Below, one piece after another: positions 1-6,434 of a stretch of 6,983 bases of DNA. Position numbers and translations under genes: made by a program. A model generated the notes under the pieces. That model saw nothing but the letters and a program-made list of their open reading frames with translations, was not told where the DNA came from and searched no databases. This DNA is from an uncultured Treponema sp. (GTDB lineage Bacteria > Spirochaetota > Spirochaetia > Treponematales > Treponemataceae): positions 1 through 6,983 of the forward strand of contig CALBXN010000145.1 in NCBI GenBank assembly GCA_937890485.1. Direction: 5' to 3'. Position 1 is the stretch's first letter. Every line of letters starts with the position of its first letter.

Positions 1-100
1 TACCATTATCAGTAACTCTTATATATGAAATTCCTCCATTTTTAATTTCAACTGTTATATTATTTGCTCCTGCATCAATAGAGTTTTCAACCATTTCTTT
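1..100 (-). CDS. mutL: MutL N-terminal ATPase fragment, lacking its own start
   Basis: The frame reads KEMVENSIDAGA and then, after a short link, TVEIKNGGISYIRVTDNG up to the window edge. This is motif I of the GHKL ATPase domain of MutL, with the beginning of motif II (DxG). By comparison with E. coli MutL (VKELVENSLDAGA), the Glu at 95-97 corresponds to the general base E29 and the Asn at 83-85 to the Mg-binding N33. MutL is the mismatch-repair ATPase that couples MutS to strand incision. About 27 residues should precede this point, including the conserved IAAGEV element. They are absent, and a radical-SAM protein occupies the same frame instead. The wording resembles Firmicutes MutL more than treponemal MutL, but that is an impression. 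The gene is truncated on one side by the join and on the other by the window edge. Confidence 0.85.
83..100. other. Chimeric junction, radical-SAM to MutL
   Basis: Reading the minus strand, the segment AAAGAAATGGTTGAAAAC encodes KEMVEN. It could end the radical-SAM helix (PYIKEM) or form MutL motif I (VKE-L/M-VEN). The frame is kept, and the proteins on either side belong to unrelated families. A join at a short shared sequence is typical of assembly collapse or multiple-displacement chimeras. A real gene fusion would be expected to retain whole domains, and neither domain is complete here. Confidence 0.8.
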
Positions 101-517
101 TATATATGGGAAAACATCATAACATTTCTCTTTTTTAAAATGTTCTGGCTTTTGAGTTGCATAACAATATATGCACTTTGAATTACAATGAGTCCAATGA
201 CTTATATATAGGTTTTCAATGTATTTTTCTTGTGACCACTTTTCTTCTTTTAAATAAGGACAGCCAACACAACTTGTATGTATTTTGCCCTTTTTATGAA
301 AGCGTCTAAAGATATCTTTAATTTGAAAGACTCTATCCCAATTAATTTTTTGTCCAACAAAATTATCACGAACTAAAGTATGTCCACCGCCTTCATGTCC
401 GCAATGGCAACACATTGCTAATTTTGATTGAAAGAAAACTAAACCATGTTCAATCCAAGGACAACTATAATAATGTCCTTCTTTTTTACTTACATACTTT
501 TCGTTATATACAAACAT
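83..517 (-). CDS. Radical-SAM protein, N-terminal part, with SPASM-like cysteines before the core
   Basis: The gene starts at ATG 517-515, which shares its A with the TAA stop of the upstream gene (TAATG), suggesting coupled translation. The motif CNSKCIYC (residues 111-118) has the CxxxCxxC spacing that binds the 4Fe-4S cluster cleaving S-adenosylmethionine, with an aromatic residue before the last Cys as is usual. Upstream lie further cysteines at 19, 36, 37, 39, 83 and 86. The run CPW, then GLVFF, then CCHC resembles the auxiliary-cluster signature of SPASM domains (C..PW....i..dG.v..CC), which normally follows the core instead of preceding it. Such proteins often sit near surface-polysaccharide genes, but the substrate cannot be read here. 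Only about 140 residues are genuine. From about residue 140 the frame continues as MutL, so most of the barrel is missing. Confidence 0.75.
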
Positions 518-2097
518 TAGTTTCCTTTAGCAATTTTATACAAATATTCAACTTTAGAAGAAAATTCAATTTCAAACTTATTTAATTCAGAAAGTTCTTT
601 GACAAATAAAATTAGTTCTTTCAAATTATTAGAAATATTTGAATAATCAAAATCAAAATCATCTCCGCCAGAAAAACCTGGGATTTCAAAATCCATAGAA
701 TTACTATTTTCCATGGATTCATCTGTAGTTGTAAAATCACCTAAGGAATCAAAAGGTAAAGAATCCAACTCTTCATCGGAAGAATTTAAATTAGAAATGG
801 CACCTAAATCATTACCATTTTCTATCTCAGAAAGAATATCAGAAGTTCCAATATCAGAACTGCCCTCATCTGTAAATTCAATATCACCAAAATCAAAATC
901 AGAAGAAGCAGATGGTGAACTTGTATCTTGAGAAGGGAAATCAACCTCTGGAATATCATCTAAAGAAAAATCATCTGAACTTAAAGACATTCCACCAGTA
1001 GAACTTGATTTAGGCTTTTCAACTGGTATTGATGGAGTAAATTCATCCACAGTAATTCCATCAAAATCAATCGTATCAGAAGAAGATTTTGAGGTTGACT
1101 GCAAAGATTGCTGAGGCTCAAACTCTTCAACTTCAAATCCTAAATCGCTAAAATCTACTCCACCATCAGTAGAAGAAGTTTCTGAATCAACTGATGAATC
1201 AACAGAATCTGAATTTGCTGATTCTAAATCCAAGGATGATAAATCAAAATCATTTGTAACATCTGAACTTTGATTAGAAAAATTTGAGTTTGAAGTTTCG
1301 CCTTCCTCTAAAGGCTCTAATTCTTCCAATTCACCAATTTCTTCAAGTTCGCCAACTGATTCTAATTCTTCAATTTCTTCTAATTCACCAATTGTATCCA
1401 AATCAGGAATATTTTCAGGTTCAGTAAAATTATTTGCAAAACTTTTTGCTAAATCATCAGATAATTGAGAATCAAAATTTTCTGTTGAATCAGATTCTTC
1501 AAAAGAAGATAAATCTCCAAAGGCGGAAATTGGATCTTCAAAATCACCAGAAGAATCTTCATTATTTTGAGGAAATTCAAAAGATTCTATTGGAGAAATA
1601 GTTTCAGGAATTTCATTTGGAATATCTTGTATATCAAATGATTCTGTAGAAAAATCATCAAGTACAGGAGAAGAATCTTGTACAATTTCTTCTTCTGTAC
1701 TTTCCATAAAATCATTTAAAGCATCAAGATTTATTTCTTCTTCAGGTAAAGAAAATGCTGGTTCAGTTGTAAAAGAAGTATCGGAATTTAACTCTTCTAT
1801 TGGTAAATCTTCCAAATTGCTATTATTAGAGTTTTTTCCGCCAGAAATTAAATAATCAAGGTTTAAATCATCAGGATTCATTGATTCCGGATTTACATCA
1901 CCAAAGGAATCAACTTGTCCATCGGCGTTTCCATCAGAAAAACCATAAAGGAAATCATCAGCATCACTAACATCTTTTACAGAAGAAGGTAAAGAAAGAG
2001 GAATGTAGGGTTCTCCACGTTTGGCTCGAACATCTGGTTCATTTCCAATGGAAGTCATGTTATCTATAAATTTTTTAAGCTGATTAATTCCAGGCAT
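517..2097 (-). CDS. Very acidic, mostly disordered protein; possibly chimeric at its C-terminus
   Basis: This 526-residue protein has no signal peptide. Residues 1-53 look structured (MPGINQLKKF start, basic RAKRGEP patch, then a DDFLYGF motif). Residues 54-485 are dominated by Asp, Glu, Ser, Asn and Phe in short patches such as FDFGDIEF and FDLSSLDLE, with a GELEE-type repeat near 237-266. This suggests an intrinsically disordered acidic linker. I recall treponemal proteins that begin in this way, carry a long acidic linker, and end in a membrane segment with TPR repeats. Neither a membrane segment nor TPRs are present. The last 37 residues, from about NNLKELILFV, are instead lysine-containing and helical, and end in TAATG overlapping the radical-SAM gene. 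Either this is a short family member or the tail belongs to another gene joined near 628-657. The function is unknown; a scaffold role is only a guess. The start is supported by the conserved MPG..QL beginning. Confidence 0.75.
   Translation of the reverse strand: MPGINQLKKFIDNMTSIGNEPDVRAKRGEPYIPLSLPSSVKDVSDADDFLYGFSDGNADGQVDSFGDVNPESMNPDDLNLDYLISGGKNSNNSNLEDLPIEELNSDTSFTTEPAFSLPEEEINLDALNDFMESTEEEIVQDSSPVLDDFSTESFDIQDIPNEIPETISPIESFEFPQNNEDSSGDFEDPISAFGDLSSFEESDSTENFDSQLSDDLAKSFANNFTEPENIPDLDTIGELEEIEELESVGELEEIGELEELEPLEEGETSNSNFSNQSSDVTNDFDLSSLDLESANSDSVDSSVDSETSSTDGGVDFSDLGFEVEEFEPQQSLQSTSKSSSDTIDFDGITVDEFTPSIPVEKPKSSSTGGMSLSSDDFSLDDIPEVDFPSQDTSSPSASSDFDFGDIEFTDEGSSDIGTSDILSEIENGNDLGAISNLNSSDEELDSLPFDSLGDFTTTDESMENSNSMDFEIPGFSGGDDFDFDYSNISNNLKELILFVKELSELNKFEIEFSSKVEYLYKIAKGN
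628..657. other. Possible chimeric junction inside the acidic protein gene
   Basis: On the minus strand the acidic FDFDYSN patch passes into NNLKELILFVKELSELNKFE. The composition switches within a few codons from Asp/Ser/Phe-rich to Leu/Lys/Glu helical. The tail is coupled to the radical-SAM gene by TAATG, so tail and radical-SAM gene may share one source while the acidic part belongs to the treponeme core. There is no base-composition step, so this is weaker than the other two junctions. Confidence 0.4.
1297..1395 (-). repeat. Degenerate GELEE/EELE coding repeat
   Basis: Residues 235-267 of the acidic protein contain imperfect copies of a six- to nine-residue unit: GELEEIEELES, GELEEIGELEE, LEPLEEGE. 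On the plus strand this appears as repeated ttcttc/caatttcttc blocks alternating with tcaccaa or tcgccaa. Slipped-strand length variation is plausible at such a tract. The unit may form a short acidic helix. Confidence 0.6.
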
Positions 2098-2104
2098 TTA
2101 TTTT

Positions 2105-2133
2105 ATTTTACCCCATAAATAATGTTATAACAA
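2105..2133 (-). promoter_or_regulatory. Candidate sigma-70-type promoter of the acidic protein gene
   Basis: Read on the minus strand: -35 TTGTTA (2128-2133), a 17-base spacer, -10 TAAAAT (2105-2110), then seven bases AAAATAA and the ATG. Transcription would begin at or within a base or two of the start codon, giving a leaderless message. No good Shine-Dalgarno lies just before the ATG; GGGG is too far upstream. AT-rich DNA yields such matches easily. Confidence 0.45.
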
Positions 2134-2181
2134 GTATATAATCTATATAAGTTTCGGCGAATTTTTAAAAGTTCTTAGAAA

Positions 2182-2209
2182 AAAATGTTTCAAAAAAAAG
2201 AAACATTTT
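2182..2209. repeat. Perfect 10-bp inverted repeat with A8 loop
   Basis: Arms AAAATGTTTC (2182-2191) and GAAACATTTT (2200-2209) flank eight A residues. Read on the minus strand the right-hand arm ends in a run of seven T, so it could act as an intrinsic terminator blocking antisense transcription from the right into the acidic protein gene. It also sits between the two divergent starts (2097 and 2259), so it could be an operator for a dimeric regulator, with half-sites 18 bp centre to centre. The rest of the spacer 2098-2258 holds no gene that I can see. Confidence 0.6.
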
Positions 2210-2223
2210 CCTTATTTAAAACA

Positions 2224-2252
2224 TAAACATTTTTTACATTTATTCCGATACT
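2224..2252 (+). promoter_or_regulatory. Weak candidate promoter of the E-set protein gene
   Basis: TAAACA (2224-2229), 17 bases, then GATACT (2247-2252), six bases before the GTG start. Each hexamer matches the consensus at four of six positions. It is included because the spacing repeats the leaderless arrangement seen at 2105 and 5929 and because no Shine-Dalgarno precedes the GTG. Confidence 0.25.
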
Positions 2253-2258
2253 CAAATC

Positions 2259-3032
2259 GTGAAAACTTTTTATAAATCTCTTTTGATAATTTTTATGTTT
2301 TGTATTAGTGCAAAACTTGGCGCAGCGACGATAGTTGATACATGTTTTGATAATATCACAACAGAAGAAGAAGCTTATAGTTTACAAAACCTCATTGCAG
2401 GAATAAAAACTGTGCAAAGTCCAGTAGTTACAGAGGATTATATTATTTTTACTGCTGACAAAAATGCACGTTTTACAGGAATAGCTTTTGATTTTGAAAA
2501 TTACACAAAAATCCATACTTTTCAAAGATTGATAACTAGAGATTCTGAATTTGAACCTGTAGATTCTGTACTTTTTTACATTTGTAAAATTCCAGAAAAA
2601 ATTACTGATATTTCTTATAGAATGATTATTGACGGAATTTGGACATACGATCCAGTAAACGAAAATAAATATTACAGTTATGAAGCTGATACTTATTTTT
2701 CTGTAGTTAAAATTGAAAGCCAGAAAAAAGAAAAAACTGAAAAAGTTTATTCTTTAGAAACAGCACCTTCATTAACTGGACATACACGATTTGTTTACAA
2801 TGGAAAACCAGGAGAAAAAATCAGACTTGGTGGAACTTTTACCAACTGGGATTCTTTTATTTACGAATTGGAAGAAACTTCTCCAGGATTTTACGAAATT
2901 ACATTAGCTCTTCCAAAGGGAAGTTATTTTTACGCATATTATAAAGGAACAACAGCTTTTGTAGATGAAACAAATCCTGACAAAGCTTACACTCCAGACG
3001 GAAGGATTGCCTCCGTCCTTCATGTAAATTAA
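2259..3032 (+). CDS. Exported protein with one clear and one degenerate glycogen-binding (E-set/CBM48-like) domain
   Basis: This 257-residue protein begins with an N-terminal signal peptide (lysines at 2 and 6, hydrophobic core about 7-18, likely cleavage near residue 22, AKLGA). Residues 175-257 match the CBM48/AMPK glycogen-binding early-set fold: IRLGGTFTNWDSF with W197 in the conserved G.F..W motif, then FYEITLALPKGSYFYAYY and a DETNPDKAYTPDGR loop before a final beta strand. Residues about 50-150 seem to be a second, diverged copy, since YRMIIDGIWTYDPVNENKYY has the same YkF.vDG.W..Dp.N pattern. There is no catalytic domain. It probably acts in the periplasm or at the outer membrane, binding glucan or another partner; the ligand is not proven. 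The start is GTG: no upstream in-frame ATG exists, and the next ATG would cut away half of the signal peptide. The gene converges on the cyclase gene with a 48-bp gap. Confidence 0.85.
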   Translation: MKTFYKSLLIIFMFCISAKLGAATIVDTCFDNITTEEEAYSLQNLIAGIKTVQSPVVTEDYIIFTADKNARFTGIAFDFENYTKIHTFQRLITRDSEFEPVDSVLFYICKIPEKITDISYRMIIDGIWTYDPVNENKYYSYEADTYFSVVKIESQKKEKTEKVYSLETAPSLTGHTRFVYNGKPGEKIRLGGTFTNWDSFIYELEETSPGFYEITLALPKGSYFYAYYKGTTAFVDETNPDKAYTPDGRIASVLHVN

Positions 3033-3041
3033 TTATTTGAT

Positions 3042-3082
3042 AAAACTTGTAAGAGTTCATTAAACTTTTGCAAGTTTTTTTT
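3042..3082 (+). terminator. Strong intrinsic terminator between convergent genes
   Basis: Arms AAACTTGTAAGAGTT (3043-3057) and AACTTTTGCAAGTTT (3063-3077) pair over 15 bp with two G-U wobbles around a CATTA loop, and T residues run through 3082. It lies ten bases after the E-set gene stop and reaches the stop codon of the opposing cyclase gene. On the minus strand the wobbles become A-C mismatches and the T run shortens to four, so it should work best on the plus strand but may serve both genes. Confidence 0.85.
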
Positions 3083-5921
3083 ATTTTGAAACCAAGTTTA
3101 CAATACCGTCCCAGTTAGCAGGAATTCCTTCAGTAATATTTTTTGTACAACGCTGAGAAAATACGGAAGCAGGACCATTTTCTTCGTAAGTAGATCCATC
3201 TCGGTTGTAGCAAGTAACTGTTTCTGGAAAAAGTTCGTCAGCTTTGTCAAAATATTTTTTTGCATTAACAAAATCCCGCTGTAAATATCTGTCTAAGCCT
3301 TGATGGAATAAGTCTACAGCCTTAAGTTCGTTTTCGCTCATTTCGGAACGCAAACCTACGATGTTGTAAAGTTGAACAGGTTTATTGATTCCAACTACAC
3401 GAACTTTATCCATACGGCGTGCAACAATTTTTCCTTTGTTTTCGCCACTGTCAGCAGCAAGCCATGTTGATTCAGAAACTAAAATCCAGGTGTGATAAAC
3501 TTTATTTACACCTTCAAGACGAGCAGCCAAATTTACATCGTTTCCCATCATTGTGTAGTTCATCTTTTTATCAGTACCCATGTTTCCAACAACCATATTT
3601 CCTGTATTGATACCAATCCTTGTGTAAACAGGCATTGGAATTACATCTGCAGCAAGCATTTCTGCATTAAATTCAATTTCAGCTTGCTTCATACGAATTG
3701 CAGAAAGACAAGCTGTCCAAGCATGATAATCGTAAGAAACTGGAGCCCCGAAAAATCCAATAATGGCATCTCCTTCGTATTTATCAATAGTTCCACGATT
3801 TTCAAGAATGATATCACTTAAAAGTGTTAAGTACCTATTCAAGAAACTTACCAACTGAGAAGGCGTAACTTTTTCTGAAATTGTAGAAAATCCACGAACA
3901 TCAGTAAAAATAGCTGTGATATTTTTTTCTTCTCCACCAAGAGTAAGTTTTTTTGGGTCACTTACGATTTCATTTACAACTTCAGCAGAAAGATAAGTTG
4001 AAAAAGCTGAACGCAAAAAACTTTTATCTTTTTCTGAATTGATAAAACGATAAACAAGCAATCCTAAGAAGGACAAAATTGGAACAAGAGAAGGAATTAA
4101 CATTGGCATATAAATTCTAAAAAGAACCATCAATAAAATTGATATTAAAGGAAATACTAAAGTACTAAGACCACCAATTATATTCTGAACAGCAAGTTTT
4201 TTTCTTTGTTCTAATAACAAAACCAAAATTACAAAAATACAAGCAAAGAAATATCCAACATACCATTCTAAAGGTGTAATAAATTCTTCTGTAATAATTG
4301 TGTTAAATACATTGGCGTGAGTTCCTACATTTGGATAGAATCGATTAAAAGGAGTTGTTCCCAAATCAGTTGAAGCAACCGCTGTATGACCGATAATGCA
4401 GAAAGTTCCATCATAGTGATTTTTTAAGAAATTGAAATTTTCTTGATATAAATCATATTCTTCTTTTAGGGCAGCAAATCTTTCGTTTACAGAATCTTTA
4501 AGTTGTTGAATATCACTTGCAGATTCTTCTGTTACAAGAGAATCTAAACGCTTCATAATCTCTTCAAGATAACTTGGATGAAAAATCTCAGCAAAATCTG
4601 AAAAGAATGTATGTCTTTCTGCAAAGTAAGAATCGAATCTTGGGTCGTTTTGTGTAGAACCACCTTTTTCATTAAATAACACATTTTTTTGCACATCAAG
4701 ATCACTATAAACATTCAACAAGTATGAAACCACATCGTAATATGGAAGAGTTCGACCAAATTCATCTCGTAAAACAAAAGTTTCAAGATTTCTAAGTTGT
4801 TCAATCAAGTTTTCTTCTATTTTGTCAATGTCAATCAAAAATAAAACTGAATCAGATTTAAAACTTGTAACAAAGTTGTTTGGAATCCAGTTGATTAACA
4901 TACGACCATGAGAATCAAGTGGAATTGAAATATCTCTTCGAGTTTCTTCGTTTGGGAAAAGTGCATTTTTTACAATAAGATGATTTCGTGTTCTTTCAAG
5001 TTCTTTTGTATCTAAAAGTGAAAGAAGTGGTGCAAAAGAAAGTTGTGCTATATAAACATCGTTATTTTTACGTAAAAGTTCAATACGCCGACGGGAACCA
5101 TCGCTATCGATAGAAACATTTGTGAATCCAGCACCAGCAGCATTTTCCATAAAAATAGGTAAAGCAGGAGAAAAACCTGGAATTGTGTTATACATAAATT
5201 TGAAGGTATAATCATTACCTTTTTTGATTCTATCATCAGAATCTATAACTGAATAATTTAAGAATGTTGTATCTAAATATTCTCGATAATCTTGTTCAAC
5301 TTTTATGCTCAAATCCGCAGCGTTAATTGTAAGCCAAGCGTTTCCAAAAAATCTAATTGCTTTACCAAAATATTCGTCATTATCACGAACAAGAGTATCT
5401 ATTTTATCGTAAAGATTTTGATAAGAAGGCACAATGTAATTATTAATTAAATCTTCACCAACTGATTCAACTTGATTTAGAGCAATTCCATTATGGGCAA
5501 CTGAACTAGAAAAATCTGACATCAAAGCTGCAACATTGTCTAATTCATAAGAAAAACTATCAGGAAGTTCTGCCAAAACATCAGGAGCAATTCCTAAAGA
5601 GCCTGATGAAATATACTCAATATCAAAAACAGCAGTTTTTGCACCAACTTCACGCAAACGAACAAGAACATCGGCAAGAATTTCTCGTCCCCAAGGCCAA
5701 ACTCCCATTTCGCCAGAAGCGGCATCATCAATATTAACCAAGCGAACACTTGGGTTTTGAGTTGTAGCAGGTTTTATCGATAACAAATCATCATAAAGAC
5801 GAAACTCCAACTTTTCTGTAAAACCAGAAAGTCCCAAAATTCCACAAAGGATTATTACCGAAACCACGATAATAATATCTAAATGTTTAGAAAAAAAATT
5901 TGTTTTTGTTGCTCTTTCCAT
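3081..5921 (-). CDS. Membrane CHASE2 sensor - class III adenylate cyclase
   Basis: This 946-residue protein should convert ATP to cyclic AMP in response to an extracytoplasmic signal. One membrane helix (about 13-33) is followed by a CHASE2 sensory domain (about 34-545, with the typical VRLVNID and WPWGR elements near 58-79). Three membrane helices follow at about 552-571, 580-602 and 607-627. The cytoplasmic class III cyclase domain lies at about 665-856. Visible catalytic residues are metal-binding D674 (FTDVRGFS) and D718 (DKYEGD), adenine-selecting K714, T790 in the second purine position, N797 and R801 (NLAAR). This set predicts adenylate rather than guanylate cyclase and an active enzyme, working as a homodimer. 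The tail (859-946) has a TPR-like helix pair and the NWDGI ending common in this family. The CHASE2 part is longer than usual, with a helical insert near 440-500. The start is the only in-frame ATG before the first membrane helix. Confidence 0.93.
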   Translation of the reverse strand: MERATKTNFFSKHLDIIIVVSVIILCGILGLSGFTEKLEFRLYDDLLSIKPATTQNPSVRLVNIDDAASGEMGVWPWGREILADVLVRLREVGAKTAVFDIEYISSGSLGIAPDVLAELPDSFSYELDNVAALMSDFSSSVAHNGIALNQVESVGEDLINNYIVPSYQNLYDKIDTLVRDNDEYFGKAIRFFGNAWLTINAADLSIKVEQDYREYLDTTFLNYSVIDSDDRIKKGNDYTFKFMYNTIPGFSPALPIFMENAAGAGFTNVSIDSDGSRRRIELLRKNNDVYIAQLSFAPLLSLLDTKELERTRNHLIVKNALFPNEETRRDISIPLDSHGRMLINWIPNNFVTSFKSDSVLFLIDIDKIEENLIEQLRNLETFVLRDEFGRTLPYYDVVSYLLNVYSDLDVQKNVLFNEKGGSTQNDPRFDSYFAERHTFFSDFAEIFHPSYLEEIMKRLDSLVTEESASDIQQLKDSVNERFAALKEEYDLYQENFNFLKNHYDGTFCIIGHTAVASTDLGTTPFNRFYPNVGTHANVFNTIITEEFITPLEWYVGYFFACIFVILVLLLEQRKKLAVQNIIGGLSTLVFPLISILLMVLFRIYMPMLIPSLVPILSFLGLLVYRFINSEKDKSFLRSAFSTYLSAEVVNEIVSDPKKLTLGGEEKNITAIFTDVRGFSTISEKVTPSQLVSFLNRYLTLLSDIILENRGTIDKYEGDAIIGFFGAPVSYDYHAWTACLSAIRMKQAEIEFNAEMLAADVIPMPVYTRIGINTGNMVVGNMGTDKKMNYTMMGNDVNLAARLEGVNKVYHTWILVSESTWLAADSGENKGKIVARRMDKVRVVGINKPVQLYNIVGLRSEMSENELKAVDLFHQGLDRYLQRDFVNAKKYFDKADELFPETVTCYNRDGSTYEENGPASVFSQRCTKNITEGIPANWDGIVNLVSK

Positions 5922-5948
5922 GACAAATATTATATCATGTGATAGAAT
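5920..5948 (+). promoter_or_regulatory. Promoter of the small exported-protein operon
   Basis: -35 ATGACA (5920-5925, five of six), 17-base spacer, -10 TAGAAT (5943-5948, five of six). The expected start near 5955 leaves a leader of about 12 bases that consists of the Shine-Dalgarno and its spacer. The -35 box overlaps the cyclase start codon (5919-5921), and the whole promoter occupies the same DNA as the cyclase promoter on the other strand. Confidence 0.6.
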
Positions 5949-5951
5949 ATT
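5926..5951. repeat. 26-bp near-perfect palindrome in the divergent promoter
   Basis: Arms AATATTATATCA (5926-5937) and TGATAGAATATT (5940-5951) pair at 11 of 12 positions around a TG centre. The core TATCA-TG-TGATA is perfect. The two opposed -10 boxes (5929-5934 and 5943-5948) sit at exactly mirrored positions, so the palindrome may simply be a symmetric double promoter, an operator for a dimeric regulator, or both. Confidence 0.7.
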
Positions 5952-5956
5952 GTTAA
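5929..5956 (-). promoter_or_regulatory. Promoter of the cyclase gene, predicted leaderless
   Basis: On the minus strand: -35 TTAACA (5951-5956, five of six), 16-base spacer, -10 TATAAT (5929-5934, perfect), then seven bases to the ATG at 5921. Transcription would start at about the start codon. No Shine-Dalgarno lies between the -10 box and the ATG. Confidence 0.65.
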
Positions 5957-5959
5957 GGA
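5955..5959 (+). promoter_or_regulatory. Ribosome binding site AAGGA that decides the start at 5967
   Basis: AAGGA lies seven bases before the ATG at 5967. It overlaps the -35 box of the opposing cyclase promoter by two bases. Confidence 0.7.
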
Positions 5960-5966
5960 TTTTTTT

Positions 5967-6434
5967 ATGAAAAAAACAATTATTTTTTTATTTATTGTAT
6001 TATTTTTTACGTTTTCTCTTTCTGCACAAAACGCAGATTTAGTTACAAAACTAATTGAAGAGGAAAAAGCAAGTTTTTCACAAATTGCATATTTTTCTGC
6101 AACTTATTTAGGGTTTTTACCAGACATTGCTACGGAACAAGAAGCAGTAAATGCAATCAGTTTAAGAGGGATTAGTTCTATACCTGAAAATCCATATAAG
6201 CAAATCACTTACCAAAAGTTTGCACAAATTTGTATGAATTCATGGATAAAAAAAGGTGGATTATTATATTCAATTACTAAATCACCAAGATACGCTTTTA
6301 GAGAAATGCAAGCATTGGGATTAATTGATTATTCAAAATATCCAAACCAAAGTTTATCAGGAAAAGAAGCTTTAAACATCATGTCAAAATGTATAGAAAT
6401 TTATGAAAAACAAAATGAGGGGAGTTCAAAATGA
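5967..6434 (+). CDS. Small exported helical protein, function unknown
   Basis: This 155-residue protein has a classical signal peptide (two lysines, hydrophobic 4-17, SLSA then QN, cleavage near residue 20). No lipobox Cys is seen. The mature part is predicted helical, with three similar-looking segments: FSQIAYFSATYLGFLPD (37-53), YQKFAQICMNSWIKKGGLLY (82-101) and LSGKEALNIMSKCIEIYEK (130-148). They contain aromatic and Gly turns loosely like S-layer-homology helices, but the similarity is weak and I do not assign that family. Two cysteines (89 and 142) could pair. The gene overlaps the next by ATGA, so the two are co-translated and probably work together at the cell envelope. I recall similar short proteins in treponemes but no function. 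Confidence 0.8.
   Translation: MKKTIIFLFIVLFFTFSLSAQNADLVTKLIEEEKASFSQIAYFSATYLGFLPDIATEQEAVNAISLRGISSIPENPYKQITYQKFAQICMNSWIKKGGLLYSITKSPRYAFREMQALGLIDYSKYPNQSLSGKEALNIMSKCIEIYEKQNEGSSK
6417..6424 (+). promoter_or_regulatory. Strong Shine-Dalgarno inside the preceding gene
   Basis: GAGGGGAG sits six bases before the ATG at 6431, within the last codons of the upstream gene. It supports that start and reinitiation through the ATGA overlap. Confidence 0.75.

Noticed and set aside
1..517. Genuine novel radical-SAM/MutL fusion enzyme
   Set aside because: MutL lacks its essential N-terminal residues and the radical-SAM barrel is missing; the second end of the window also shows a chimeric join.
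713..931. Plus-strand open frame of 72 codons
   Set aside because: It lies opposite the acidic gene, whose Ser/Asp/Glu codons leave the complementary strand open; there is no ribosome site and no recognisable protein.
1297..1395. Possible CRISPR-like or regulatory DNA repeat
   Set aside because: Units are short, imperfect and follow the codon frame of the acidic protein, so they are a protein-level repeat.
3419..3821. Two overlapping plus-strand frames of 63 and 109 codons
   Set aside because: Antisense to the conserved cyclase catalytic domain, with Cys/His/Ser-rich noise-like composition.
5048..5236. Minus-strand frame of 62 codons
   Set aside because: It is an out-of-frame reading inside the CHASE2 region of the cyclase.
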